Shown piece by piece: positions 17,821 through 28,243 of a DNA stretch of 64,000 bases. The stretch lies in NCBI GenBank assembly GCA_003153155.1, contig PLWV01000013.1, positions 89,850 to 153,849 of the forward strand, given 5' to 3'. Source of the DNA: Gallionella sp. (GTDB taxonomy: Bacteria; Pseudomonadota; Gammaproteobacteria; Burkholderiales; Gallionellaceae). The notes beneath the pieces were generated by a model. It was given only the letters and a program-made list of their open reading frames with translations. It did not search any database and had not been told where the DNA came from. The stretch's first letter is position 1; each line of letters begins with the position of its first letter. The position numbers and the translations under genes are program-made.

Positions 17821-19143
17821 ATGAAACAAGAGCAAACCGAGCCATCCGGCAAGTCGATAAGCAGCGGAATCAATTACCCGGTGCCGGCAAGAAAACAGCG
17901 CGGAACGCTTGGCAACATGGTATTTGCGACGGAAAAGCTGCTGTTGACGAGAATACTGCGCGCCATCGGCAATCCGCCCGTGCAGCTTGTGCTGTGGAAT
18001 GGGCATGGAATTTCGAATCATGGGGGGAACGCGGTAGCGCGCGTTCTCATTCGCGACCGTGGCGCACTTTTGAAATTGGTCACCAATCCCGAGCTTTACT
18101 TCGGCGAGTTGTACACGGCCCAGCGCATAGAGGTGCAGGGAAACCTGCTGGATTTTCTCGAAGCGGTCTATCGGGTCTGGCTTCTGCGCAACCAGGGCAA
18201 GATTGGCAAAAAACTGTTGGCCCCGTTCTACGACGCACGACGCAACTCCCTCTCTGGAGCGCGCCGCAACATTCACCACCACTACGATATCGGCAACGAT
18301 TTTTACAAGCTCTGGCTCGATGAACGCATGCTGTACACCTGTGCATATTTCACAAGCTCGAGCACCAGTCTTGAAGATGCCCAACTTGCCAAGCTGGATC
18401 ATATATGCCGCAAACTGTGCCTGCGACCGGGCGAGAAAGTGGTGGAGGCAGGCTGCGGCTGGGGGGCTTTGGCGTTGCATATGGCCAGGCACTATGGCGT
18501 GACGGTGACAGCCTACAACATATCCAAAGAGCAGGTCGCCTTCGCCCGGCAACGCGCTCATGCCGAAGGGCTGGACGGACAGGTTGAGTTCATTGAGGAC
18601 GATTACCGCAACGTGCGCGGCGAGTTCGATGCTTTCGTCTCGATCGGCATGCTCGAACACGTGGGGACGGATCATTATCAGGAGCTGGGGGCGGTCATCA
18701 ATCGCAGCCTCAAGGATAGCGGGCGCGGGTTGATCCATACCATAGGCCTGAATTACCCCCGACCCATGGACACATGGACAAAGCGCCACATTTTTCCCGG
18801 TGCCTGCCCGCCGAGTCTGGCGCAAATGATGCAGATTTTCGAGCCTTTCGATTTCTCAGTTCTGGATGTGGAAAATTTACGGCTGCACTATGCCAAGACC
18901 CTGGAGCATTGGTTGCAGCGGTATGAGGATAATGTCGATCGCGTAACGGAAATGTTCGATCCGGCATTTGTGCGGGCATGGCGCTTTTACCTCGCCGGAT
19001 CTCTCACTGCCTTCAAGCTGGGGGGTATGCAACTATTCCAGGTAACCTTCACCCGCTCGACCAATAACCAGATCCCATGGACCCGGCAATACCTGTACGA
19101 ACCACAGGACACCTCTTTGGGAGAATCCGATGGAAAGCTGTGA
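17821..19143 (+). CDS. cfa: cyclopropane-fatty-acyl-phospholipid synthase-family methyltransferase
   Basis: A 440-residue SAM-dependent enzyme that adds a methylene group to the double bond of membrane phospholipid acyl chains. Family signatures are 'NIHHHYDIGNDFYKLWLDERMLYTCAYF', the SAM site 'VVEAGCGWGALALHMAR', 'SIGMLEHVG', 'HTIGLNYPRPMDTW' and C-terminal 'LRLHYAKTLEHWLQRYEDN'. AGGAG lies 8 bases before the ATG at 17821. It overlaps the next gene, an FAD oxidoreductase, by 14 bp, so the two are translationally coupled. The symbol is by family; a related methyl-transfer product rather than a cyclopropane is possible. Confidence 0.9.
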   Translation: MKQEQTEPSGKSISSGINYPVPARKQRGTLGNMVFATEKLLLTRILRAIGNPPVQLVLWNGHGISNHGGNAVARVLIRDRGALLKLVTNPELYFGELYTAQRIEVQGNLLDFLEAVYRVWLLRNQGKIGKKLLAPFYDARRNSLSGARRNIHHHYDIGNDFYKLWLDERMLYTCAYFTSSSTSLEDAQLAKLDHICRKLCLRPGEKVVEAGCGWGALALHMARHYGVTVTAYNISKEQVAFARQRAHAEGLDGQVEFIEDDYRNVRGEFDAFVSIGMLEHVGTDHYQELGAVINRSLKDSGRGLIHTIGLNYPRPMDTWTKRHIFPGACPPSLAQMMQIFEPFDFSVLDVENLRLHYAKTLEHWLQRYEDNVDRVTEMFDPAFVRAWRFYLAGSLTAFKLGGMQLFQVTFTRSTNNQIPWTRQYLYEPQDTSLGESDGKL

Positions 19144-20245
19144 TGCACTCATCGTCGGGGGCGGCCCCGCAGGCTCAAGCTGCGCGTGGCAGCTGCGCCA
19201 GCAGGGCCTGGATGTGATGGTGATGGATAAGGCGCTGTTCCCGCGCGACAAGGTTTGTGCCGGCTGGATTACCCCGGCGGTGGTGGAGGCACTGCGGCTG
19301 GATACCGAAGATTATGGCCGGCAGCATGTGCTGCAGCCGATCACGGCCTTCCGTACTGGTTTGATCGATGGCGGGGATGTGGAGACCCGATATCCGACCA
19401 CAGTCAGTTATGGCATACGCCGCTGCGAGTTGGACGACTATTTGCTGCAACGATCGGGTGCGCGCTTGCGACTGGGTCAGCCGCTGAAATCTTTGCGAAG
19501 AGACGGCAAGCAGTGGATCGTTAACGATGTCATCTCGACTCCGCTGGTCATCGGTGCGGGAGGACATTTCTGCCCGGTGGCGCGCTTTATGGGAGCGAAG
19601 CTCGGGGCTGACGAGCCGGCAATTGCGGCAAAAGAAATCGAATTCGAGATGAGTCCGGCGCAACGCGATGATTGCAAGGTGCAGGGGGATACGCCTGAAC
19701 TTTATTTTTGCCGGGATCTGAAGGGTTACGGCTGGTGTTTTCGCAAAGGCAGTTATCTCAATATCGGGCTGGGCCGGGAGGACAACCATCGTCTTTCGGA
19801 ACAACTCAAGAATTTTTGCGACTTCCTCAAGCAACGCGGCAGAATTCCGCAGGACATCCCGGATCATTTCCATGGACATGCCTACCTGCTATATGGACAT
19901 ACGGTGCGAAAACAGCTTGATGACGGCATGCTGCTCGTCGGCGATGCGGCCGGGCTGGCCTACCCGCAAAGCGGCGAAGGGATACGACCGGCGGTTGAGT
20001 CCGGTCTCATGGCTGCCGCCACCATCTTGGCAGCTCAGGGAAACTACCACCGTCAGCAGTTGCTGCCTTATGCCAGTCGGCTGGTTGCGCGCTTTGGCGC
20101 TACGGCGGCCCCAGGCGGAGTCGGGCCAGCATTCCTGCGCAACTTTCTCGCCGGGATATTGCTGGGCAACAAATGGTTTACCCGCCATGTGGTGCTGGAT
20201 CGCTGGTTTCTCCACACCCATCAGGCAGCCATACAAACCGTTTGA
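19130..20245 (+). CDS. FAD-dependent oxidoreductase, geranylgeranyl-reductase-like
   Basis: A 371-residue flavoprotein. The Rossmann FAD motif is 'DALIVGGGPAGSSCAWQLRQQG' at the N terminus; 'DKVCAGWITP' resembles the GGR family; the second FAD motif is 'GMLLVGDAAGLAYPQSGEGIRPAVESG'. GGR-type enzymes reduce isolated double bonds in lipids and isoprenoids. The start overlaps the end of the cfa-like gene by 14 bp, which ties its role to that enzyme's lipid product. The exact substrate is unknown. Confidence 0.82.
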   Translation: MESCDALIVGGGPAGSSCAWQLRQQGLDVMVMDKALFPRDKVCAGWITPAVVEALRLDTEDYGRQHVLQPITAFRTGLIDGGDVETRYPTTVSYGIRRCELDDYLLQRSGARLRLGQPLKSLRRDGKQWIVNDVISTPLVIGAGGHFCPVARFMGAKLGADEPAIAAKEIEFEMSPAQRDDCKVQGDTPELYFCRDLKGYGWCFRKGSYLNIGLGREDNHRLSEQLKNFCDFLKQRGRIPQDIPDHFHGHAYLLYGHTVRKQLDDGMLLVGDAAGLAYPQSGEGIRPAVESGLMAAATILAAQGNYHRQQLLPYASRLVARFGATAAPGGVGPAFLRNFLAGILLGNKWFTRHVVLDRWFLHTHQAAIQTV

Positions 20246-20473
20246 GACTATGAGGACTATTCCATGGTTAAATCAATAAGCTGGCGACAGGCTGGAGTGA
20301 AGAAAAAATAACGGATGCCGCACACTACTTGATCGTCGTCCATTATGATTTTTCTGCCACTGACCAGAAAGATTTTTCGCAGGGTAAAAGCCCGAGCAGA
20401 TCTCGCGTAAATTTTACAGAAAAGAGAAGTGCTGAGCCACCGCTAATGCGTCTCGAATTTTAAGGAGGAAACT

Positions 20474-20842
20474 ATGCAAATACCATTACAAATTACCATC
20501 CGTGATATTGACCATTCAGAGGCGCTGGAAACGCACATCCGTGACAAGGTGAAAAAACTCGATGAATTTTTCAATCACATCATGTCCTGCCGGGTAGTGG
20601 TTGAGGTGCCGCACAAGCACCATCATCAGGGCAAGCAGTTCAATGTGCGCATCGACATCGGCGTACCGGGCGGCGAAATCGTGGTTAACCGCGATCATGC
20701 CGAAGATGTTTATGTGGCTTTGCGCGATGCCTTCGATGCCGCCAAACGCAAAATTGAAGACCACGCACGAAAAATTCGCGGTGACACCAAAACTCACGAG
20801 CCCAAGCGCCAGAACGAAAGCGACGATTTAACGGCCGAGTAA
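20474..20842 (+). CDS. hpf: ribosome hibernation promoting factor / ribosome-associated inhibitor family
   Basis: A 122-residue sigma54-modulation/S30EA-family protein: 'MQIPLQITIRDIDHSEALETHIRDKVKKLDEFF', 'HHHQGKQFNVRIDIGVPGGEIVVNRD' and 'EDVYVALRDAFDAAKRKIEDHARK' match the beta-alpha fold that binds the ribosomal decoding site in stationary phase. It has the short form, without a dimerisation tail. An AAGGAGG site precedes the ATG. The 228-bp gap upstream (20246-20473) shows no other gene. It stands alone, not beside rpoN. Confidence 0.88.
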   Translation: MQIPLQITIRDIDHSEALETHIRDKVKKLDEFFNHIMSCRVVVEVPHKHHHQGKQFNVRIDIGVPGGEIVVNRDHAEDVYVALRDAFDAAKRKIEDHARKIRGDTKTHEPKRQNESDDLTAE

Positions 20843-20976
20843 GTGCATTTGCGGTTCGATCAAATTATCGCGGATAGCCAAGCGTTTGGACTGGGTAGTG
20901 TTCCAGGAGGCTCATCTGTATCTCTGTCAGCGCAGCCAAAGCCGGCCTGCTAACAGGCAGAAAGGAAAAGATCGTT

Positions 20977-21447
20977 ATGTCCCTGATCATCATGTCGCCA
21001 TCATTTATGCATGATCGCGTGATTCCCGCACGCCATACTTGTGATGGCCTGAATATTTCTCCCCCGCTTGCCTGGACTGGCGTGCCGGTTGGCACGGAAA
21101 GCCTGTCCTTGATCGTCAATGATCCCGATGCGCCAGATCCGGCCGCACCCAAAATGACCTGGGTGCACTGGGTGCTATACAACATCCCCCACTATGCAAG
21201 CGGTTTGACAGAGGGTGTCGCAGCAAAAGATCTCCCGGCCGGAACCTTGCAGGGGATTAACGACTGGCACCGTACCGGCTACGGCGGGCCCTGTCCGCCG
21301 GTTGGCAAACATCGCTATTTTTTCAAACTTTATGCGTTGGATATCGTGCTGCCGGACCTGAAACACCCCGTCAAAGTGGCACTGGAAAAGGCTATGCAGG
21401 GTCACGTGCTTGCTCAATCCGATCTGATTGGATTGTACCAACGATAA
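20977..21447 (+). CDS. YbhB/YbcL-family PEBP (Raf-kinase-inhibitor-like) protein
   Basis: A 156-residue phosphatidylethanolamine-binding-like protein. Signatures are 'GLNISPPLAWTGVPVGTESLSLIVNDPDAPDP', 'WVHWVLYNIP' and 'GYGGPCPPVGKHRYFFKLYALD', which form the ligand pocket of the family. No signal peptide is visible, so it is likely cytoplasmic, as E. coli YbhB. Its function is unknown in bacteria. An AGAAAGGA site precedes the ATG at 20977. Confidence 0.9.
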   Translation: MSLIIMSPSFMHDRVIPARHTCDGLNISPPLAWTGVPVGTESLSLIVNDPDAPDPAAPKMTWVHWVLYNIPHYASGLTEGVAAKDLPAGTLQGINDWHRTGYGGPCPPVGKHRYFFKLYALDIVLPDLKHPVKVALEKAMQGHVLAQSDLIGLYQR

Positions 21448-22020
21448 TTTTGGCCGTTTGGACAGCCTGGAATTAAATCATCGGAAAAGGCATGGATAGG
21501 TTTCGGAGAACAATTAAATGTCTGCAATCACCCATAAGAGACGGTCGCAATCTAATTATATGCGTGGGGGACGTGGCATGGCCGTTCGAAAAGAAAAGCG
21601 AAGCTGACCCCGTTAGCTCGCATTTATCTCAGGTGTATGTTTCGCCGAACAGTCCCAGCAATCCGACAACGATCAGATATGCTGCGACGATAAGTGAAAG
21701 CCATTTAAAGATATCCCTTTGCCGCGGAGGCGGGTCCGAAAGCTTTTTTGTGGTCCGCCTCGAGAAAGTGAAAACGCTGGCGGGCGCTGGCAGTACGCCG
21801 CTTGCCGGCGCCGCCCGGCGGTGACCTTTTCACAGCAGCTACTCTGCCTCGCGGCTGCACGACTCCTGCGCAACTGAGCGCGTCGATTACGTTCCGCCTA
21901 TGTGCGCCAGCGCACAGCGCTTTGCGCATGGATGGCGATAATCGAAGCAACGATTAACAACGGCCGGCGGGGGCCGCCGCTTTCCCCGTCGCACTGCAAT
22001 GCTGAACGAGGTCGTCTACG
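21448..22020. other. 573-bp gap without a convincing gene; one possible membrane peptide on the minus strand
   Basis: No recognisable gene is present. On the minus strand, 21637-21715 reads 'DIFKWLSLIVAAYLIVVGLLGLFGETYT'-stop, a plausible single membrane helix at the end of a short open frame rich in basic residues, but without a clear start or ribosome site. The sequence GACCCCGTTAGCTC near 21606 is the reverse of the GAGCTAATGGGGTC motif seen at 33970 and 36032. Confidence 0.3.
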
Positions 22021-22545
22021 ATGCACAGGATGCTGATCATGGGTCTCGCAGGGTTCGCCGGACTTGCCGGGTGGGCAAGTCCGGCAGGCGCGGGACTTTT
22101 TTCCTCCACAGGCCCGGTCATCGCGATAATCGCCGGCGAGTTGTTCTTGGGCGAAGCCGAAGGCAATCTCGACGGTTCCGGAACGATTAAAATCCAGTCG
22201 CGCACCAAGCCCGACGTTACGTGCATTGGGCAGTTCACCTCCAGCGCTAAACTTGGCGGCGTGGGAACCATGCGATGCAGCGACGGCGCCACCGCGACGA
22301 TTCAGTTTCAGCGTCTGAGCGTTTTGCGCGGCTACGGGACGGGCAGCTCCAGTCGGGGCCCGATGAGTTTTACCTACGGACTCACCGCAAATGAATCCGA
22401 CCTCTACCTGAAGCTGCCCCCGGGCAAAGCGCTCAGGCTGGACGGAAAAGATCTGGTGCTTGTGGACGTAAGGCAACCGGTTCCGGCGATACTTCCGGTG
22501 ACGGGCCCGATCTCCCCTGCATCAGAGGTCGCGCCGTCAAGGTGA
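22021..22545 (+). CDS. exported protein of unknown function
   Basis: A 174-residue protein with a signal peptide (MLIMGLAGFAGLAGWASPAGA, cleavage near residue 24). The mature part is glycine-rich and beta-like: 'GELFLGEAEGNLDGSGTIKIQSRTKPDVTCIGQF' and 'GVGTMRCSDGATATIQFQRL', with two cysteines that could form a disulfide. I do not recognise the family for certain; small periplasmic proteins with this 'G.A.G.LDGSGTI.I' pattern occur in betaproteobacteria. GAGG lies upstream of the ATG. The 309 bp after it up to uspA show nothing. Confidence 0.65.
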   Translation: MHRMLIMGLAGFAGLAGWASPAGAGLFSSTGPVIAIIAGELFLGEAEGNLDGSGTIKIQSRTKPDVTCIGQFTSSAKLGGVGTMRCSDGATATIQFQRLSVLRGYGTGSSSRGPMSFTYGLTANESDLYLKLPPGKALRLDGKDLVLVDVRQPVPAILPVTGPISPASEVAPSR

Positions 22546-22854
22546 TGTAGATAATCCCCGGGGCGGTGTCAGGCACTTGATATCGAGTAAAGGCTATTAC
22601 TAGGCTCACGAAACCAACGATCATTGAGTCATCCTCTATCCCGGCGCGTTCCGGGTTAATCATGGAATGTCTGCTAAAGGAGAAATTCTCGGCTGTCTCT
22701 TTTTGGCACTAAGCTGACACTCGTTTCCGGCACATTCTGTAAAAACTCGACTACTCGAAAATCAACCCGCACGCTGTGTGACCCACTCAACTTCAAAAGA
22801 GGCATAGAATTGAAACGGGCCTGCGCATCGAGCAGGAATAACGGGGGAGTAATC

Positions 22855-23301
22855 ATGTATCAACGTATTCTGGTTCCTATTGACGGCAGTGCCGCTGCTG
22901 AACATGCGTTGCAGGAAGCGATCAAGCTGGCGGCTGGCAAGGCTCAATTACGCTTGGTTTATGTGATCGAGGAAAAAACCTACCCGCTGGATGCCGAGGC
23001 CTATGCCTTTATCGATTATGCCGCCCTGCAGAAAGCGGTGCGCCACACCGGTGAGCGCGCTCTCGCGCAGGCCGCAGAAAAAGTGCGGCGGTCAGGTATG
23101 ACGGCGGAAACTGCGCTGCTTGATGTGCCCGGTGAGCGTGTCGCCAGTGTGATCGACGGCGAGGCTCTGAATTGGGCGGCCGACCTGATCGTTATCAGCA
23201 CGCATGGGCGTTCCGGTTTAAGCCGTTTGCTGTTGGGTAGCGTCGCGGAAGATGTGGTGCGCGGGGCGTCGGTTCCTGTGCTGTTGGTTCGCGCTGAATG
23301 A
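22855..23301 (+). CDS. universal stress protein UspA family
   Basis: A 148-residue single Usp domain. It starts '[19 protein letters not shown]' and ends with the ATP-binding-type motif '[33 protein letters not shown]' (G-2x-G-9x-G(S)). This predicts a nucleotide-binding stress protein. The ATG at 22855 has a GGGGGAG site 5 bases upstream. It is a stand-alone gene followed by a strong palindrome at 23417. Confidence 0.92.
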   Translation: MYQRILVPIDGSAAAEHALQEAIKLAAGKAQLRLVYVIEEKTYPLDAEAYAFIDYAALQKAVRHTGERALAQAAEKVRRSGMTAETALLDVPGERVASVIDGEALNWAADLIVISTHGRSGLSRLLLGSVAEDVVRGASVPVLLVRAE

Positions 23302-23416
23302 ATCCAACCGACAGTTTTGAGACATTCAGCAATGCTCGCTATTGACTCCCGTCATCGAATTGTCAGGAGCGTTATTCCAATTCGCATTAAAAACGACAAT
23401 AATTTTGCCGGATGTA

Positions 23417-23466
23417 GGAGCGGCTTTAGCCGCGATGTATTTTAGTTTCGCGGCTAAAGCCGCTCC
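23417..23466. repeat. REP-like palindrome between uspA and adh
   Basis: GGAGCGGCTTTAGCCGCGA (23417-23435) pairs perfectly over 19 bases with TCGCGGCTAAAGCCGCTCC (23448-23466). Flanks GTA and CAC extend the element type 'GTAGGAGCGGC..', which is widespread in gamma- and betaproteobacterial intergenic DNA. A shortened copy (TGTAGGAGCGGCC) occurs near 44474. It lies between the convergent 3' ends of uspA and adh and could serve as a two-way terminator. Confidence 0.8.
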
Positions 23467-23564
23467 CACCAATACATCACTTTTGAATGAAAATTGGAAT
23501 TAGCTTTATTCCTGCCCAGCTTCGCTCAAATCCAGCGCATCATACTGCGCGTTCCTGTATTTTC

Positions 23565-24551
23565 CTATTCCATGACCAGCACGGCTGCGCCGCGTATGCG
23601 GCCATTCCGAAGACGATCAAGAGCCTTATTGGCGTCCTCCAGGCGGAACGTTTCAACCTCTGTTCTGACGCCCGCCTTGGGGGCGATCTCAAGAAATTCC
23701 TCACCATCGCGGCGGGTGAGATTGGCGATGGATCGAACAGTGCGCTCCCCCCACAGGATGGAATAGGGAAATCCGGGTATATCGCTCATGTGGATGCCTG
23801 CGCACACGACGGTGCCGCCTTTGGCAGTGTGACGAAGAGCTTGTGGTATCAGCGCGCCGACCGGCGCAAATAAAATGGCTGCATCCATCTCTTCGGGCGG
23901 CGCCGCTGTGGAGTCACCTGCCCATGCCGCGCCAAGCTCGCTGGCGAAGCGCTGTCCGGCTATGTCGCCGGGTTTGGTGAAAGCAAAGACCTTGCGTCCC
24001 TGCCAGCGGGCGACTTGGGCGATGATGTGAGCGGCGGCACCAAAACCGTATATACCGATTCTCTCCGCATCACCGGCGGCTGTCAGCGCCCGGTAACCTA
24101 TTAACCCCGCACAAAGCAGGGGTGCGGCTTCAGCATCGGTATAGCCATCCGGCAAGGTAAAGCAATAGTGCTGGTCAACCACTGCGTATTCAGCATAGCC
24201 TCCATTCAGTGTGTATCCGGTGAAACGCGCGTCATCGCAGAGATTCTCGCGCCCGCTCATGCAGTAGCGGCAATGCCCGCACGTATGGCCGAGCCACGGT
24301 ACGCCCAGCCTTTGACCGATGGCAAACCGCTCAACCTGTTCACCCTTTGCCGCCACGACGCCAACGATTTCATGGCCGGGGATGAGTGGCAGCTTCGGCT
24401 CAGATAACTCACCGTCCAAAATGTGCAGGTCGGTGCGGCACACGCCGCAGGCGCGCACCTTGAGCAGAATATCGTTAGCGCCGTATTCAGGCAGCGGCAA
24501 CTCAACTTGTTGCAGGGCCGATCCGGGTGTGTCCAGAACCATTGCGCGCAT
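23565..24551 (-). CDS. zinc-dependent alcohol dehydrogenase family protein
   Basis: A 328-residue medium-chain dehydrogenase. The catalytic zinc site shows in 'CGVCRTDLHILDGEL' and 'PLIPGHEIVGVV'; the structural zinc cysteines in 'GHTCGHCRYCMSGRENLCDDARFTGY'. The cofactor fold is 'IGIYGFGAAAHIIAQVARWQG'. This form matches the subfamily with 'GYTLNGGYAEYAV', which oxidises or reduces alcohols and aldehydes with NAD(P). The substrate cannot be read. It stands alone on the minus strand; AATTATAATGG on that strand about 130 bp upstream may be its -10 region. Confidence 0.9.
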   Translation of the reverse strand: MRAMVLDTPGSALQQVELPLPEYGANDILLKVRACGVCRTDLHILDGELSEPKLPLIPGHEIVGVVAAKGEQVERFAIGQRLGVPWLGHTCGHCRYCMSGRENLCDDARFTGYTLNGGYAEYAVVDQHYCFTLPDGYTDAEAAPLLCAGLIGYRALTAAGDAERIGIYGFGAAAHIIAQVARWQGRKVFAFTKPGDIAGQRFASELGAAWAGDSTAAPPEEMDAAILFAPVGALIPQALRHTAKGGTVVCAGIHMSDIPGFPYSILWGERTVRSIANLTRRDGEEFLEIAPKAGVRTEVETFRLEDANKALDRLRNGRIRGAAVLVME

Positions 24552-24909
24552 GATGTGCCTCTGTTTTTCTGGTTACGGGTTTTTCTGGTTACTGGTTTCT
24601 CTGGTTGCGGGTGGTTGCCGACTGGAACCAAAGCCTTGAGCCACACGGCCTGATGAACGAGGCCGCAAGCGGAGATGGCCGCCATTATAATTCGGAACGA
24701 AGTCTGTATTGCGTGCGCAACTGCAATGACGCGAGGAACCGGTGCCAAAGTATTGCCGGAGAAATATTTTCCTGATTGGAATTTCGGTTAATAAAACCGC
24801 TGGATTCCGGGTCGAGCCCGGAATGACGACGGATTTTTAGTTAGCCGTTTTTACTTATCAGGGCTTTGCGGTAAGCTACGCGCTTTCCAAAATCGCATGT
24901 GAAATTCAA
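24552..24909. other. 358-bp gap with short tandem repeats and a REP element
   Basis: At 24562-24615 there are four imperfect copies of a TTTCTGGTTACGGG-like unit. At about 24798-24828 a REP-type palindrome (GGATTCCGGGTCGAGCCCGGAATGACG) of a kind common in proteobacterial intergenic DNA is present. Upstream of ettA no clear promoter could be set. No coding frame is supported. Confidence 0.6.
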
Positions 24910-26574
<1,665 letters not shown>

Positions 26575-26638
26575 TGTTGGGGGAATGATAACCGTGGTCT
26601 TTCCCTCATTGTTCATATTTTGGGAGCACCAATAATAA

Positions 26639-28144
26639 ATGGCTGGCAAATATCCAGATAAATATTGGACTAAAGAGCGAGTTATTGCCTCTGCTAAAGA
26701 ATATGAAACCTTAGGAGAATGGAAAAAAACAGCAGGTGGCGCCCGGGCGGCTGCTACCAAAAATGGTTGGTACGAAGAAGCTACAGCACATATGACCAAA
26801 ATACATGGCAGTAGGTCTTGGAAGTGGACAAAAGAAGCCGTTTTAGCAGATGCAAAAAAATATAAATCCAAAAGCGAATGGCGAAAATCAAGCCGAGCTT
26901 ATCAAATGGCACATAGACAAGGTTGGTTGGATGAAGCTTGTCAGCATATGACTGAACTTTGGCAAGCGAAGTGGGATAAGGAAGCAGTTATTGCCGATGC
27001 AAAAAAATATCAGTCCAGAACAATATGGGAAGAATCTAGCAGCGGAGCTTATGCCTCTGCAAAAAGGAATGGCTGGTACGAGGAAGCTACTGCTGATATG
27101 CCAATGCTCATTGAGTCATGGACAAAGGATAAAGTCTTAGAAGACGCAAAAAAATATCGAACGCGTGGGGAGTGGTTTAGCAATTCTTCGAGCTACTCGA
27201 TTGCACATATAAACGGCTGGTTAGACGAAGCCAGTGCGCATATGATTACCACCTACTCATTTGGTGAACTGGTTATTTACACCTATCTTCTTGAACACGA
27301 CATTGAGTTCATTCACCAGAAAAGATTTGCAAATCTGAAACACATCAACTTACTACCCTTTGACTTCTTCCTGCCCGAGTTTAATCTACTTGTTGAATAC
27401 CACGGCATTCAACACAAGAGGGGTTGGAGTGGCAATAAGGATAACGCCAAAGACATTCAGTATCGGGACTCCTTAAAAGAAGAGTATGCCAAACGCAACA
27501 ATATTCGTTATCTGATGATTGATGCTCTTGGGCAAGAAGAAATTATCGAGATGCTGAAATCAGCGCTTTCTAAAATTGCCGCTGAATTGAATCTGCACTT
27601 TGAGCCTATAAGAAGAAACTTAACCATTGAGGAAAAAAGCGTAATTGCAAATTTAGCTAAATGGACTAAGGAAGCAGTTCTTGCTAGTGCCAAAAAATTC
27701 AACTCAGTAACCGAATGGAAAAAATTTGAAGATGGGGCATACAACAAAGCCCTCAAAATGGGATGGAAAGATGAGGCAACAATGCACATGACGCCTCGAA
27801 TAAAAAAATCAGGTCATTGGACTAAAGAAAATGTTCTTGAAAGTGCAAAACCTTTTAATACACAAATAGCTTGGAAAGATGCTTGCGGTGGAGCATGGAG
27901 TAAAGCAATCAGAATGGGGTGGATTGCTGAGGCTACAGCACATATGCCGATAGATCCGCTAAAAAAGCCTAATGGATACTGGACCAAGGAACGGGTATTG
28001 GAGAGCGCCAAGAGATTTTCAAAGCATAGCGAATGGCGAGCAAATGAGCCTAGCGCAGTATCGATTGCCAGCAAAAATGGATGGATTGCTGAGGCTACAG
28101 CACATATGCAAGGGTTAAGGTTAAAGGGGCCAGGCTCGAAATAG
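26639..28144 (+). CDS. seven-repeat protein with a Vsr/PD-(D/E)XK-like nuclease core (putative mobile endonuclease)
   Basis: A 501-residue protein, strikingly AT- and Lys-rich compared with neighbours. It has seven units of about 45 residues with pattern W(T)K(E)xVLxxAKKYxxxxEWxxxxxxAYxxAxxxGWxxEAxxHM, four before and three after a central domain of about 110 residues. The core reads 'GELVIYTYLLEHDIEFIHQKRF', then 'PFDFFLPEFNLLVEYHGIQH' (candidate metal ligands D242, E253 and the following H/Q residues) and 'RYLMIDALGQEEIIEML', resembling Vsr/DUF559-type PD-(D/E)XK nucleases. Similar helical repeats occur in phage homing-type proteins, where they probably bind DNA. It lies between ettA and a KTSC fragment; its last codons and stop derive from the repeat sequence upstream of that fragment. 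Confidence 0.72.
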   Translation: MAGKYPDKYWTKERVIASAKEYETLGEWKKTAGGARAAATKNGWYEEATAHMTKIHGSRSWKWTKEAVLADAKKYKSKSEWRKSSRAYQMAHRQGWLDEACQHMTELWQAKWDKEAVIADAKKYQSRTIWEESSSGAYASAKRNGWYEEATADMPMLIESWTKDKVLEDAKKYRTRGEWFSNSSSYSIAHINGWLDEASAHMITTYSFGELVIYTYLLEHDIEFIHQKRFANLKHINLLPFDFFLPEFNLLVEYHGIQHKRGWSGNKDNAKDIQYRDSLKEEYAKRNNIRYLMIDALGQEEIIEMLKSALSKIAAELNLHFEPIRRNLTIEEKSVIANLAKWTKEAVLASAKKFNSVTEWKKFEDGAYNKALKMGWKDEATMHMTPRIKKSGHWTKENVLESAKPFNTQIAWKDACGGAWSKAIRMGWIAEATAHMPIDPLKKPNGYWTKERVLESAKRFSKHSEWRANEPSAVSIASKNGWIAEATAHMQGLRLKGPGSK

Positions 28145-28159
28145 TTCCAGGACGCCACT

Positions 28160-28243
28160 GTGGAAATGAAGAAGATCAATTCGGGCAGGTTGCGCGCCAT
28201 CGGCTACGATATGCACAACCATCCCCTTGCAGGTAATAATTAA
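28160..28243 (+). pseudogene. KTSC-domain gene, 5' fragment (copy 1)
   Basis: Starting at a GTG, the frame reads 'VEMKKINSGRLRAIGYD', then departs into MHNHPLAGNN-stop. The first 17 codons match KTSC copies 2 (31210) and 3 (32313). The 30 bases upstream (CCAGGCTCGAAATAGTTCCAGGAYGCCAC type) match those upstream of copy 3. Its stop overlaps the mrcB start codon (TAATG), so a short translated leader peptide coupled to mrcB is possible. Confidence 0.8.

Noticed and set aside
17758..18825. A 355-codon open frame on the minus strand across the cfa-like gene
   Set aside because: Antisense to a gene with full catalytic motifs; no ribosome site or domain signal of its own.
21492..21824. A 110-codon open frame on the plus strand after the PEBP gene
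   Set aside because: No ribosome site, mixed composition and no recognisable domain; a possible membrane peptide lies on the opposite strand instead.
22433..22663. A 76-codon minus-strand open frame with a hydrophobic segment
   Set aside because: It overlaps the 3' part of the exported protein gene and lacks a ribosome site; the hydrophobic run is short.
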